From NCBI RefSeq assembly GCF_000422565.1, contig NZ_KE383875.1:343545-407544 (forward strand): DNA of 64,000 nt. The letters run 5' to 3'. Positions 28,542 to 36,604 of this stretch are shown here, in pieces. Both the position numbers and the translations under genes were made by a program. Every line of letters begins with the position of its first letter. Position 1 is the stretch's first letter. Under the pieces are notes generated by a model. The model was not told the DNA's origin, made no database searches, and saw only the letters and a list, made by a program, of their open reading frames with translations. This DNA comes from Desulfovibrio aminophilus DSM 12254 (GTDB lineage Bacteria > Desulfobacterota > Desulfovibrionia > Desulfovibrionales > Desulfovibrionaceae).

Positions 28542-28657
28542 CAAAGGATTTCTCGGTGGGACGGCGCAGAAAGCCGACCGCCGGGGAAGCGTTTCACAGG
28601 CGGAGTTTCCGCCAGGAAACGGCGGCGCGGAGGATCCGCGCCGCCGGGACAGGCGGA

Positions 28658-29434
28658 TCAGGACTTCTTGAAGATGATCAGGGGGCAGTTCTTGCAGACG
28701 TCGGCGCCCGGGAAGTGGTCGCCGGGACGGGTGATGGCGCCGCTGCCCAGCTCACGCTTGCGGGTCAGCAGACGTTCCACCGTGGGCGCGAGGGCCTCGC
28801 CCTGAAGCACGAAGTTGATCTCCCCGCGCTCGGTCTTGCCCGCGTTGTACGAACCCGAGCAGGCGGGCAGGAGGTTGGCGCTCTTCTCCAAATAGGAATA
28901 GACGTTGCCGCCGCAGGCCGAGGAGTTCATGGTGATGTTCGAGCGCAACGGGTGCTGGTCCATGGCCGCCATGTAGTCCACGCAGAGATGGTAGGCCTGC
29001 ATGTTGTCGCAGTAGAAATGCACCGTGGACGGCGGCAGGGTGGCCTCGCCCAGGGGGCCCACGGAGACGGCCTTGAGCGCGCCCAGGGGCAGGCGGGTCT
29101 TGGAGCGCACGAAACGCTCGGCCTGCTCGGCGTCACGGCAGTACTTGAGGTGGCTCTTGATCTCGTTCTCGTCGATGTCCTTCCAGCCGAAGCCGACCAG
29201 GGCGTTGGAGCAGCCCAACGTCTCCTTGGCGCCGAGCACGGTCTGGCCCTTCATTCGCGCGGCGATCTCCCACTGGCAGAAGGTCATGGGTTTCACCGGC
29301 ACGTAGAACTCGGTCTCGGCCTTGAAGCGCTCCAGTTCGGCGTCGTCGAAGAAGAAGTGCACGGCCACGGGGTAGTGATAGAGCCGCAGCTCCTCCATGA
29401 GCACGCGCTGCATGTCCTGGTACGAAAGCGTCAT
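28658..29434 (-). CDS. DUF169 family protein
   Basis: Cytoplasmic protein of 258 residues in the DUF169 family, common in anaerobes and of unknown biochemical role. Visible features are FCQWEIAARMKGQTV, SACGGNVYSYLEKSANLLPACSGSYN and the C-terminal pair CKNC. There are seven or more Cys in all, so metal or haem binding is possible but not shown. The start at 29434 is chosen because AAGGAGG sits six bases upstream; a second ATG lies two codons earlier, directly against that site. There is no signal peptide. It is a single gene, divergent from the Mn-riboswitch operon. Confidence 0.78.
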   Translation of the reverse strand: MTLSYQDMQRVLMEELRLYHYPVAVHFFFDDAELERFKAETEFYVPVKPMTFCQWEIAARMKGQTVLGAKETLGCSNALVGFGWKDIDENEIKSHLKYCRDAEQAERFVRSKTRLPLGALKAVSVGPLGEATLPPSTVHFYCDNMQAYHLCVDYMAAMDQHPLRSNITMNSSACGGNVYSYLEKSANLLPACSGSYNAGKTERGEINFVLQGEALAPTVERLLTRKRELGSGAITRPGDHFPGADVCKNCPLIIFKKS

Positions 29435-29715
29435 CGTCATCCTCCTTGTGCGTGTTTCCATGCGGCTGAAAGTTTCACTTTCCTTCAAGGCCATTGGTAT
29501 GAAACAAGACAGGAGGTCAAGAAAAATCGTCCATTGTGAAAAGAAAGACGCGACATCATGCTTTTCTGCTCATTTCTCCCTTTGAACAGGATACGACATT
29601 GTGCGAAACAGAACGATTCGGCACGAAAATGATCGTTTCACGAAGTGTCACGCCGCATCAGCAACTCGTGACATCAGCATGTCGAACCACACCCCCGACT
29701 TTCGCCGGGATGGTC
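29435..29715. other. Intergenic region with several inverted repeats
   Basis: This stretch is clearly richer in A and T than its surroundings and has no convincing gene. It holds a perfect dyad GAAAGT-TTC-ACTTTC at 29468-29482, 34 bases upstream of the DUF169 start, a 6-base pair AACGAT/ATCGTT at 29612-29637 and a 7-base pair TGTCACG/CGTGACA at 29646-29673. These could be operators for either divergent transcript. Confidence 0.5.
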
Positions 29716-29743
29716 TTGACAGCTGGTGAAATCCGGTTTATCT
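29716..29743 (+). promoter_or_regulatory. Sigma-70 promoter of the riboswitch-controlled operon
   Basis: A perfect -35 TTGACA (29716-29721) is followed after 16 bases by TTATCT (29738-29743). Transcription would start near 29750, just before the riboswitch aptamer at 29758. Confidence 0.72.
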
Positions 29744-29757
29744 GCCATCTCAACAGT

Positions 29758-29856
29758 CGAAGGGGAGTAGCTCTTTCGGACAAGGTCAACAATACTGGCG
29801 CCGCTTTCGGCGCTTGGCCTTGTCGTCGGTGACCTACCGATGAGCCAGACCTTCCG
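29758..29856 (+). ncRNA. yybP-ykoY (manganese) riboswitch aptamer
   Basis: The conserved landmarks of the yybP-ykoY family appear in order. GGGGAGTAGC begins at 29762. P2 is GACAAGG (29779-29785) with CCTTGTC (29818-29824). GTCAACAATACTGG starts at 29785. A GCGCCG/CGGCGC hairpin spans 29798-29813. CGGTGACCTACCG lies at 29827-29839, and AGCCAGACCTTCC closes the element. P1 pairs GAAGG (29759-29763) with CCTTC (29850-29854). This RNA class binds Mn2+ and turns on manganese-export genes; here a terC/alx-type gene lies downstream. Identification is by eye, without a covariance-model score. Confidence 0.88.
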
Positions 29857-29889
29857 CGTGAGCGATCATGCTGGAGGTCTCTTTTTTTT
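29847..29889 (+). terminator. Riboswitch expression-platform terminator
   Basis: AGACCTTCC (29847-29855) pairs with GGAGGTCT (29873-29880), eight pairs with one bulged T, and C plus eight T (29882-29889) follow. The 5' arm overlaps the 3' strand of aptamer helix P1. Mn2+-stabilised P1 should therefore block the terminator and allow read-through, the usual ON-switch logic of this class. Confidence 0.78.
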
Positions 29890-29918
29890 GGAACCTCCAG
29901 CCAAAACAGACCTGGAGG
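29871..29918 (+). promoter_or_regulatory. Alternative pairings that can hide or free the Shine-Dalgarno sequence
   Basis: CCTCCAG at 29894-29900 can pair with CTGGAGG at 29871-29877 or with CTGGAGG at 29912-29918, which is the ribosome-binding site of the next gene. The upstream partner is also the 3' arm of the terminator. A second, translational layer of control is therefore possible. It is inferred from sequence complementarity only. Confidence 0.5.
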
Positions 29919-29923
29919 CTTCC

Positions 29924-30964
29924 ATGCGACACGACACGCTTTCCCCCATCCCCCCCACAAACGACGGATCATTCCGTACGGCTCCCGCACGCAGCGGGGC
30001 CGCGCTTTTCGCGCGCCGCTTCTTCGCCGCGCTGCTGGCGGCGGCCGTGCTCTTCGCGTCCTTCGACCATGCCGAGGCCAAGCGCCTCGGAGGCGGGCGC
30101 TCCTTCGGCGGCGGGGGCTCCTACTCCAAGCCCTACAACAAGCCCACTCCCCCGCCCAACCAACAGGGTGCGCCCACCCAACGACAGGACAACGCGGGTC
30201 AGAACCAGCAGGCCGCCCCGGGCCAGCAGGCCGGCAAGGCCGGCGGCGGGCTCTCTCGCTTCGGCGGCATCGGCGGCATGATCGGCGGCCTGCTCATGGG
30301 CGGCATGATCGGCTCGCTCCTGTTCGGCGGCGGTTTCGGCGGCGGCTTCGGCCTCCTGGAAATGCTCCTGGTGGGCGTGGGTATTTACATGCTCATGAAG
30401 TTCTTCCGCTCGCGCCGCGCGGCCCAGGAGCAGCGGACCGCGCCCATCGGCGGCGAGCGCTTCGCCTATGCCTCCGGCCCGGCCGCTTCCGACCCCGCCG
30501 ACGTCCGCGACAACGCCGACGGCTGGGGTTCGTTGCGCGCGGGTTCCTCCCGGCAGGACGCGACCGTCCCCACCGGCCCGGTCATGCCCGAGGGCGTGGA
30601 CGAGGCCGAGTTCATCGCCGGGGCCAAGGCCCTCTACTCCCGCCTGCAAGCGTCCTGGGACAAGCGCGACCTGGAGGACATCCGCTCCTTCACCACCCCC
30701 GAGGTCTTCGAGGAGATCGCCCGCCAGGCCCAGGAGGATCCGAATCCCGGCAAGACCGACGTGCTCATGGTCGAGGCCCGGGTGGTCGAGGTGGAACGCG
30801 AGGGGAGTCACACGGTGATGACCGTGCTCTTCGACGCCCTGCTGCGCGAGGACCAGGCCGCCTCCATGCCCGGCCAGGCCCGCGAGGTCTGGCGCATCCG
30901 CCGCGACGAGTCCTCGGCCAAGCCCGAATGGCTTCTCGACGGCATCCAGCAGCTTGAGAACTGA
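29924..30964 (+). CDS. Tim44-like domain protein, membrane-anchored, first gene of the Mn-riboswitch operon
   Basis: Protein of 346 residues with a signal-like N-terminal helix (FFAALLAAAVLFASFDHAEA, residues about 31-50). A Gly/Ser/Pro/Gln-rich linker follows, then a glycine-zipper hydrophobic segment (GGMIGGLLMGGMIGSLLFGG near 115-135) and a second hydrophobic stretch near 145-160. The C-terminal 150 residues match the bacterial Tim44-like fold (EFIAGAKALYSRLQASWDKRDLEDIRSFTTPEVFEE), a membrane-associated lipid- or protein-binding domain. The ATG at 29924 has GGAGG at 29914-29918. Its position between the riboswitch and terC implies a role in manganese or envelope stress; the mechanism is unknown. 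Confidence 0.82.
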   Translation: MRHDTLSPIPPTNDGSFRTAPARSGAALFARRFFAALLAAAVLFASFDHAEAKRLGGGRSFGGGGSYSKPYNKPTPPPNQQGAPTQRQDNAGQNQQAAPGQQAGKAGGGLSRFGGIGGMIGGLLMGGMIGSLLFGGGFGGGFGLLEMLLVGVGIYMLMKFFRSRRAAQEQRTAPIGGERFAYASGPAASDPADVRDNADGWGSLRAGSSRQDATVPTGPVMPEGVDEAEFIAGAKALYSRLQASWDKRDLEDIRSFTTPEVFEEIARQAQEDPNPGKTDVLMVEARVVEVEREGSHTVMTVLFDALLREDQAASMPGQAREVWRIRRDESSAKPEWLLDGIQQLEN

Positions 30965-30977
30965 GTGCCCGTTCGTG

Positions 30978-31006
30978 ACCCGGGCCGGGAAAATCCCGGT
31001 CCGGGT
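30978..31006 (+). terminator. Intercistronic hairpin between the Tim44-like gene and terC
   Basis: ACCCGGGCCGGGA and TCCCGGTCCGGGT form a 13-base-pair stem (one G-U pair) with loop AAA, followed by TTCATT. It resembles a leaky terminator that would lower terC expression relative to the first gene. Confidence 0.55.
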
Positions 31007-31041
31007 TTCATTCCGACGGACAACCATGATATGACGGAGCG

Positions 31042-32067
31042 ATGATGAGCACCGCCTGGATGTGGATCGGCTTCAACCTGCTGGTTCTGGCCCTGCTGGC
31101 CCTGGACCTCGGCGTCCTGCACCGGGGCGGCCGCGAGATCGGGGTGCGCGAATCCCTGCTGCTCAGCCTGGGCTACGTGATCCTGGCCCTGGCCTTCGGC
31201 GCGGGCCTCCACCACTTCCTCGGGCCCCAGGCCGCCGCCGAGTACCTGACGGGCTATCTCATCGAGAAAAGCCTGAGCGTCGACAACATCTTCGTCTTCG
31301 TCCTCGTCTTCACGCACTTCGCCGTGCCCAAGGACTGCCGCCACCGGGTCCTGTTCTGGGGCATCCTGGGCGCCCTGGCCATGCGCGCCGCGCTCATCGT
31401 GGCTGGAGCGGCGGTCATCGCGGCCTTCCACTGGCTCATCTACGTCTTCGGGGCCTTCCTCGTGTTCACGGGCGTGAAGATGCTCATCACCGTGGGCAAG
31501 GAACCGGACCTGGCGCGCAACCCCGTGAACCGCTTCATGCGCCGCCACTTCCGCGTGACCGAGGGCTACGAAGACCGCCACTTTTTCGTCCGGCGGAACG
31601 GTGCGTTGCACATCACGCCGCTGTTCATCGTCCTGGCGCTCATCGAATTCACGGACGTGGTCTTCGCCCTGGACTCCATTCCGGCCATCTTCGCCATCAC
31701 CACGGATCCGTTCCTGGTCTACACCTCCAACGTCTTCGCCATCCTCGGCCTGCGGGCGCTCTACTTCGCCCTCGAGGGGGTCATCCACCGCTTCCACTAC
31801 CTCAAGTACGGGCTCTCGCTGGTGCTCGTTCTCGTGGGCGCGAAGATGCTCCTGAACGCCTGGTTCGAGGCCAAGGTCATCCCCACGGAATGGGCCCTGG
31901 GGGCCACGGCCGCGATCATCGCGGGCTCCATGCTCATCTCGCTGCTCAAGACCCGCGCCGCGCCGGAAGAGGAGGACCGCAGACAGGCGGCCCGCTGGTG
32001 GGTGCCGGGAAGCCCGGCCAAAAAGGACGGCCCGACGGCCGACGACGGCGAAACCCGCAACAACTGA
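31042..32067 (+). CDS. TerC/Alx-family membrane protein, probable Mn2+ exporter
   Basis: Inner-membrane protein of 341 residues with about eight to nine helices. Family motifs with acidic intramembrane residues are present: SLSVDNIFVFVLVFTHFAVP near residue 77 and FTDVVFALDSIPAIFAITTD near 204. These match TerC/Alx proteins, of which E. coli Alx and several others export manganese and are controlled by a yybP-ykoY riboswitch. The same RNA element stands upstream of this operon, which strongly supports the role. The start at 31042 has GGAG eight bases upstream. The C-terminus is short, charged and cytoplasmic. Confidence 0.88.
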   Translation: MMSTAWMWIGFNLLVLALLALDLGVLHRGGREIGVRESLLLSLGYVILALAFGAGLHHFLGPQAAAEYLTGYLIEKSLSVDNIFVFVLVFTHFAVPKDCRHRVLFWGILGALAMRAALIVAGAAVIAAFHWLIYVFGAFLVFTGVKMLITVGKEPDLARNPVNRFMRRHFRVTEGYEDRHFFVRRNGALHITPLFIVLALIEFTDVVFALDSIPAIFAITTDPFLVYTSNVFAILGLRALYFALEGVIHRFHYLKYGLSLVLVLVGAKMLLNAWFEAKVIPTEWALGATAAIIAGSMLISLLKTRAAPEEEDRRQAARWWVPGSPAKKDGPTADDGETRNN

Positions 32068-32114
32068 ATACCGGCGGCTCGACGTCGGCGACTTTATGAC
32101 GACGAGGCGACACC

Positions 32115-33290
32115 ATGGACATCGACCCCCGCGAAGAAACGAATCCGCCGCTCCAGTCTTCTCCGGACTCCGATCCCGGCCCGGCGCCGCAAGAGTGTCA
32201 CACCACGCGGACGGAAGACGTGGGCCCCCTGCACGCGCGCTTCTACCGGCCCTTCCTGCTGCTCGTCTTCATCGCGGCGGTGCTCCTGTTCGGGGCGCTT
32301 CTCTGGCCGTTCCGTCACGCGGTCTTCCTGGCCGCCATCCTGGCCCTGTTGCTCAACCCCCTGCGCCAGCGCCTGGCCGCGCTGATGCGGGGATCGCGGT
32401 TCCTCACCGCGGCCCTGCTCACCATCGCAACCCTGCTCTTCATCCTCATGCCCGCCGCGCTGCTGACCACCGTCCTGGCGAACGAGGCAGGCGCGGTCAT
32501 CGAGGCCGGAGTCGTCTGGTTCCAAAAGGGAGGGGTGGCCTCCCTCGTCGACTGGATCACGTCGATGCATCTCCCGGACTGGCTGCGCGACATCGTGGAC
32601 AAGACGCTCGCCGACCCCCAGAAGATCAGGGACGGCCTCGCCGCCACAGCGACGCAGGCGGGCAAGGGACTGCTGGCCGCCGGCCGGGGGGTCGCCGGGC
32701 AGACCGCGAACCTTCTGTTCCAGGTGCTCATGCTGTTGCTGTTCCTGTTCTACTTCCTGGCCGAAAGGGACCGGGTGGTGGCCGGGCTGCGTCGGCTTTC
32801 CCCGTTGCGGCCCCACCAGGAACAGGAACTGGCCGGGCGGCTCAAGACCGTGATGCAGTCCATCCTCGCGGGCGGGCTGGCGGCGGGCCTGACCCAGGGC
32901 GTGGCCACCGCCGTCGGCCTGTGGATCGTCGGCGTCGACCCCTTGTTCTGGGGCATGGTCGCCGTGGCGGCCTCCCTCGTGCCCTTCGTCGGCCTGGCCC
33001 TGATCCACGTGCCCATCGTCGTCTTTCTCCTCGCCGGAGGCGCGACGGGCAAGGCGCTCTTCCTTCTCGCCTGGTGGCTGCTGGTGGTGAGCACGGTGGA
33101 CAACATCGTCCGGCCGTTCTTCATCAGCGGCGGGGCACGCCTGCCCACGCTGATGATCTTCGTCTCCATCGTGGGAGGCGTCCTGCTCTTCGGCCCGCTG
33201 GGCCTGATCTACGGCCCCATTTCCATGAGCCTGTGCCTCGTGGTCTTCCAACTCTTCATCGAGGCCCAGTCGACCGAAAAACACCCCTGA
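32115..33290 (+). CDS. AI-2E/YdiK-family (UPF0118) membrane permease
   Basis: Membrane protein of 391 residues in the autoinducer-2 exporter-like (AI-2E) family, which also contains Na+/H+ antiporters and proteins of unknown cargo. Hydrophobic segments lie near 48-66, 68-85, 95-115, 200-220, then a cluster at 255-375 with PFVGLALIHVPIVVFLL and the family motif VVSTVDNIVRPFFISGG near 332. The first 40 residues are polar and unrelated to the family core. It begins 47 bases after terC, so it may be co-transcribed and controlled by the Mn riboswitch. Cargo unknown. Confidence 0.83.
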   Translation: MDIDPREETNPPLQSSPDSDPGPAPQECHTTRTEDVGPLHARFYRPFLLLVFIAAVLLFGALLWPFRHAVFLAAILALLLNPLRQRLAALMRGSRFLTAALLTIATLLFILMPAALLTTVLANEAGAVIEAGVVWFQKGGVASLVDWITSMHLPDWLRDIVDKTLADPQKIRDGLAATATQAGKGLLAAGRGVAGQTANLLFQVLMLLLFLFYFLAERDRVVAGLRRLSPLRPHQEQELAGRLKTVMQSILAGGLAAGLTQGVATAVGLWIVGVDPLFWGMVAVAASLVPFVGLALIHVPIVVFLLAGGATGKALFLLAWWLLVVSTVDNIVRPFFISGGARLPTLMIFVSIVGGVLLFGPLGLIYGPISMSLCLVVFQLFIEAQSTEKHP

Positions 33291-33377
33291 CGGCGGGCGT
33301 GGCTGACCTCGGGTCCGAGAACGGCCGCGCGGTTCAGGAAACGAAATGCTTCCGGGTTTCACTCCCTGGCCCGGGGC

Positions 33378-33875
33378 TCAAGGCCGTCCCGGGGCCTCGG
33401 CCCGGCGACGCCCGACATGCAGCCACAGACAGCCGCCCAGCATGAACGCGTCCCGAAGCATGGCGGCCTTCAGCTCTTCGGTCCCGACCGGCGCGGTTCC
33501 GTCGAGCCCAAAGCAGCCGCAGTCGGCCTCCAGACCGCCCAGAACGCCGTACCCGAGCACAGCCATGAAGAGCAAAAGCTGCCCCGCCACCAGGAACAGC
33601 GCCCCCCGCAGGTTGCAGGCCAATCCCAGCCCGCCGGCGACCTCCAAGACGGGCAGGGCGACGGACAACACCCTGGCGGTGCGCCAGGGCACCAGGCCGA
33701 AGCTGTCGATGGCCAGGGCGAACGTACCGGGATCGATCAGCTTCATGGCCCCGGCGTAAATGAAGACCAGGGCCAGGACGAACCGGATGGCGGCCAGGAT
33801 GCCCCGGCCCCGAAGCATCCTGGCCGGCCGATCCGTCCAGCGGCGGAGCCGGGACGGGGGGAATCCGGTCCTCAC
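33378..33875 (-). CDS. MauE/DoxX-like membrane protein
   Basis: Small inner-membrane protein of 165 residues with four helices and the motif EADCGCFG before the last one. The CxC/GCFG arrangement and FALAIDSFGLVP match MauE-type proteins, which help make or keep disulfides in the periplasm (quinone-linked thiol oxidation is proposed). The GTG at 33875 forms a GTGA overlap with the chemoreceptor stop; ATG at 33818 is an alternative giving 146 residues. It is the third gene of an operon with a double rhodanese and a chemoreceptor, which suggests a sulfur or thiol redox theme. Confidence 0.72.
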   Translation of the reverse strand: MRTGFPPSRLRRWTDRPARMLRGRGILAAIRFVLALVFIYAGAMKLIDPGTFALAIDSFGLVPWRTARVLSVALPVLEVAGGLGLACNLRGALFLVAGQLLLFMAVLGYGVLGGLEADCGCFGLDGTAPVGTEELKAAMLRDAFMLGGCLWLHVGRRRAEAPGRP

Positions 33876-35743
33876 CGGTCCGCCCGCCTGGGGGGGGATG
33901 TCCGCGCCCCGCCGTCCTGGAGGAACATGCTCCGGGCCGTTTCCCCGGAACCCTCCGTGGTCGTTGGACCATTGGCCGCCTTGTTGATTTCCGCGATGAG
34001 CCCATGAAGGCCCTGGGCCAGATCGGAGAGGTCGCGCACGGCCTGGTCGGTCTGCCGGATGCCGCCCGCGGTTTCGCTGACGATGCCGTTGATCTCCCCG
34101 ACGGTGTGGCTGATCTGTTTCGTGCTCATGGACTGCTGTTCCGCGGCCGCGGCCATGGAGCCCACCTGGGCGGCGTTGGAGGTGATGACCTGGACGATTT
34201 CCTGCAGCGCGCGGCCGGCTTCGCCTGAAAGCGTGGTGCACCGGGCCACGGCAGCGACCGCGCCGTCCATCTCGCTGATGTTGCGCCGCGTGCCGTCCTG
34301 GATGGAGGAGATGGCCTGTTCGACCTCCTTGGTGGCGGTCATGGTCTTTTCCGCGAGCTTGCGCACCTCGTCGGCCACCACCGCGAATCCCCGGCCGTGA
34401 TCCCCGGCCCGGGCGGCCTCGATGGCGGCGTTCAGCGCCAGCAGATTGGTCTGGTCGGCGATGTCGGCGATGACGTTCATGACCGCGCCGATGCGCTCGG
34501 CCTTGTCTCCCAGGTCGTCCAGGCTGACCTTCATCTCCGCGACCTTCCGCTGCACCTGGGTGGTGGCGTCCACCACGCTGGCCACGGTGCCCGCTCCCTG
34601 CTCGGCCTTCTTCTTGACCTCGTCCGCGGTCTGGGCCGCGTCGCCCGCATTGCGGGCCATGTCGGTCACGGTGGAATCCATCTGCCCGATGGCGCTCGTG
34701 GTTTCCGCCAGACGCTGACGCTGACTGTCCGCGCTCCGGGCGATCTGCTCGGACTGCGCGGCCAGTTCCTCGGAGGCCGTGGCCAGGCGGTCGGCGTAGT
34801 CCGTGGCCTGGGTGGCCATCTCGGTCATGGCGGTCAGCAGGCCGGACACCCGGGTCCGCTCCGATTCCGCCGCATCCTTGGCCTGGTCGGCCAGGCGGGC
34901 CTGCTGTTCGATCTCCCGGCTCTTGGCCTCGGCATCCTCGATGCTCCGCTTGAGGCTGCGCATCATGGCGCGGAAGGCGTCGGCCAGCATTCCGACCTCG
35001 TCATCGCGGCGGATGTCCACCTCGATGTCGAGCTGCCCTGCGGCGATCTTCTCCGCGCAATCCGCCAGTCGGCGCATGGGCCGCACCAACAGCCGGTTCA
35101 GGGACATCTTCTGGAACATCACGATGAGCACCGTGGCCGCCAGCAGCAAGCCCGCGCCGGAGACCATCATGGTTTTCTGGACGCGGTTCTTGAAGTCCAA
35201 GGCATCGGCCTTGGTCCGGGCGTTGGCCGCCGCCAGCTCCTGGATTTTTATCCGAATGGGCGCGGGATCGAGCCCCAGTTCCACATGACCCACCACGGTG
35301 TCGCCGAAGAGGACGGGCTTGGACAAAACCTTGCCCCCGGCGACCGGAGAGCCGGACTGAAGAGGGGCGTTCTCCAGATCCTTGAGCGGTGAACCATCGC
35401 CGTTGACGAAGCGCGCCGAAGCGATGAAGGGATTCTGCTCACGGATGGTGAGCATCCTCTTGAGCGGTTCGAAGTCGTAGTTGTTGATCAGGCCCCCCGA
35501 ACCGAGCACCAGGGAATCCAGCACCGAGCCAGCGGATATCTCCTGCTGGTTCTGCATCAGCCTGCCCAGGGCCTCGTTGCGCTCCTCGAGCGTGGCCTGC
35601 GACGCCTCGATGAGCGTTTCGATGTGATTGTTGGCCATCCAGACGAGAACCAGCACGATGCCGGCCACGGAGGCCACGATGCTGACGGAATTCTTGATGG
35701 TCTGGAACAGGTTTCTCCAGGTGGCTGACGCGGGTGTCTGCAT
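33872..35743 (-). CDS. Methyl-accepting chemotaxis protein
   Basis: Chemoreceptor of 623 residues. Membrane helix 1 lies near 18-37 (SIVASVAGIVLVLVWMANN), a periplasmic sensor of about 150 residues follows, and helix 2 lies near 192-210. HAMP spans about 211-265 and a long cytoplasmic coil carries the tip [20 protein letters not shown] near 433-452. The sensor contains SLVLGSGGLINNYDFEPLKRML and PVLFGDTVVGHVELGLDP, resembling single-Cache type periplasmic domains. Context (rhodanese upstream, MauE-like downstream) hints that sulfur species or redox state is the stimulus, but that is inference. The C-terminus lacks an obvious CheR-binding pentapeptide. Confidence 0.9.
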   Translation of the reverse strand: MQTPASATWRNLFQTIKNSVSIVASVAGIVLVLVWMANNHIETLIEASQATLEERNEALGRLMQNQQEISAGSVLDSLVLGSGGLINNYDFEPLKRMLTIREQNPFIASARFVNGDGSPLKDLENAPLQSGSPVAGGKVLSKPVLFGDTVVGHVELGLDPAPIRIKIQELAAANARTKADALDFKNRVQKTMMVSGAGLLLAATVLIVMFQKMSLNRLLVRPMRRLADCAEKIAAGQLDIEVDIRRDDEVGMLADAFRAMMRSLKRSIEDAEAKSREIEQQARLADQAKDAAESERTRVSGLLTAMTEMATQATDYADRLATASEELAAQSEQIARSADSQRQRLAETTSAIGQMDSTVTDMARNAGDAAQTADEVKKKAEQGAGTVASVVDATTQVQRKVAEMKVSLDDLGDKAERIGAVMNVIADIADQTNLLALNAAIEAARAGDHGRGFAVVADEVRKLAEKTMTATKEVEQAISSIQDGTRRNISEMDGAVAAVARCTTLSGEAGRALQEIVQVITSNAAQVGSMAAAAEQQSMSTKQISHTVGEINGIVSETAGGIRQTDQAVRDLSDLAQGLHGLIAEINKAANGPTTTEGSGETARSMFLQDGGARTSPPRRADR

Positions 35744-35763
35744 ATCTGCAACCTCTTGTCGCG

Positions 35764-35795
35764 GAAAAGGCCCGGGGCCGGACTCGGCCCCGGGC
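35764..35795 (-). terminator. Intrinsic terminator/attenuator between rhodanese and chemoreceptor genes
   Basis: On the minus strand a perfect 10-base-pair stem (GCCCGGGGCC / GGCCCCGGGC, 6-base loop) is followed by CTTTTCC. It would let part of the transcripts end after the rhodanese gene. Confidence 0.65.
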
Positions 35796-35824
35796 GTCCG
35801 CAGTCTGCTGTCCAGGGACCGGCG

Positions 35825-36604
35825 TCAGCCCTGGAGGGCCTTGCGCACGCCGCCTTCCAGGAACAGGTAGTCCTTCTGGCCGCTGTCCTCCAGGTAGTAC
35901 TGAAGCCACTGGATCTGCTTGCCCACCGCATCGAAGATGAGCAGGGTCTTGCCCTTGAATGCTCCCTTCTGCAGCAGCGGAACCATGCGCTCGAAGGGAA
36001 TGCTCTTCACCCCCGCCACTCCGGGGAGCTGGTCCTTGCGCTGCATCGGGTCGCGAATGTCGATGACCTCGGCTCCCGAGGCGGCCTTGGCCTTGAAGGC
36101 GGCGAAATCCACCGTGTGGTCCTTGAGCTGCGCCTTGGTGATCAGCTTGGACGGGTCCGCGGGAGTCTTCCCGAGCAGGGTGGTGTCTTCGGCGTGCTCG
36201 GCGGCCCACTCCGGAATGCCCGCGTCGTAGACGAAGACATTGATGAAGCCGGCGTCCTTGGCCGCCCGGCAGGCTTCATACGACTTGGCGCAGGTCACTC
36301 CGTTGCAGTAGAAGGCCAGCTTCTTTCCGTCGGACTTGCCTCTGGCCTTCTCCAACTGGGCCAAAAAGTCCTTCTGGGAAATCGGGATGTGCTTGGACCC
36401 GTTGACGTGAATGACCTCGTATTCCTCGATCGAGCGGACGTCGACGACCACGGACTGGCCCGCCTTGCCCCAGGCGTACAGGTCGGCCGTTGTGACCGGA
36501 GTCAGCTCCTTGAACTCGGGCTTCTCGCGCAACGGGAATTCAGCGGCCCAGGCCGCGGCTGCGAAAAAAAACACCAAGAGGCACAGGACAATGCATTTTC
36601 TCAT
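35825..36604 (-). CDS. Periplasmic double-rhodanese-domain protein
   Basis: Exported protein of 259 residues with a Sec signal (CIVLCLLVFFFAAAAWAAEF). The first rhodanese domain (about 35-140) has a canonical loop starting at Cys100 (YCNGVTCAKS), fit to carry a persulfide. The second domain (about 150-255) keeps the fold (AEVIDIRDPMQRKDQLPG) but the loop reads FDAVGKQIQW with no Cys, so it is inactive, as in many tandem rhodaneses. Start 36604 is chosen because GGAGGT precedes it and the signal peptide begins there. The role is probably sulfane-sulfur transfer or sensing next to the chemoreceptor. Confidence 0.85.
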   Translation of the reverse strand: MRKCIVLCLLVFFFAAAAWAAEFPLREKPEFKELTPVTTADLYAWGKAGQSVVVDVRSIEEYEVIHVNGSKHIPISQKDFLAQLEKARGKSDGKKLAFYCNGVTCAKSYEACRAAKDAGFINVFVYDAGIPEWAAEHAEDTTLLGKTPADPSKLITKAQLKDHTVDFAAFKAKAASGAEVIDIRDPMQRKDQLPGVAGVKSIPFERMVPLLQKGAFKGKTLLIFDAVGKQIQWLQYYLEDSGQKDYLFLEGGVRKALQG

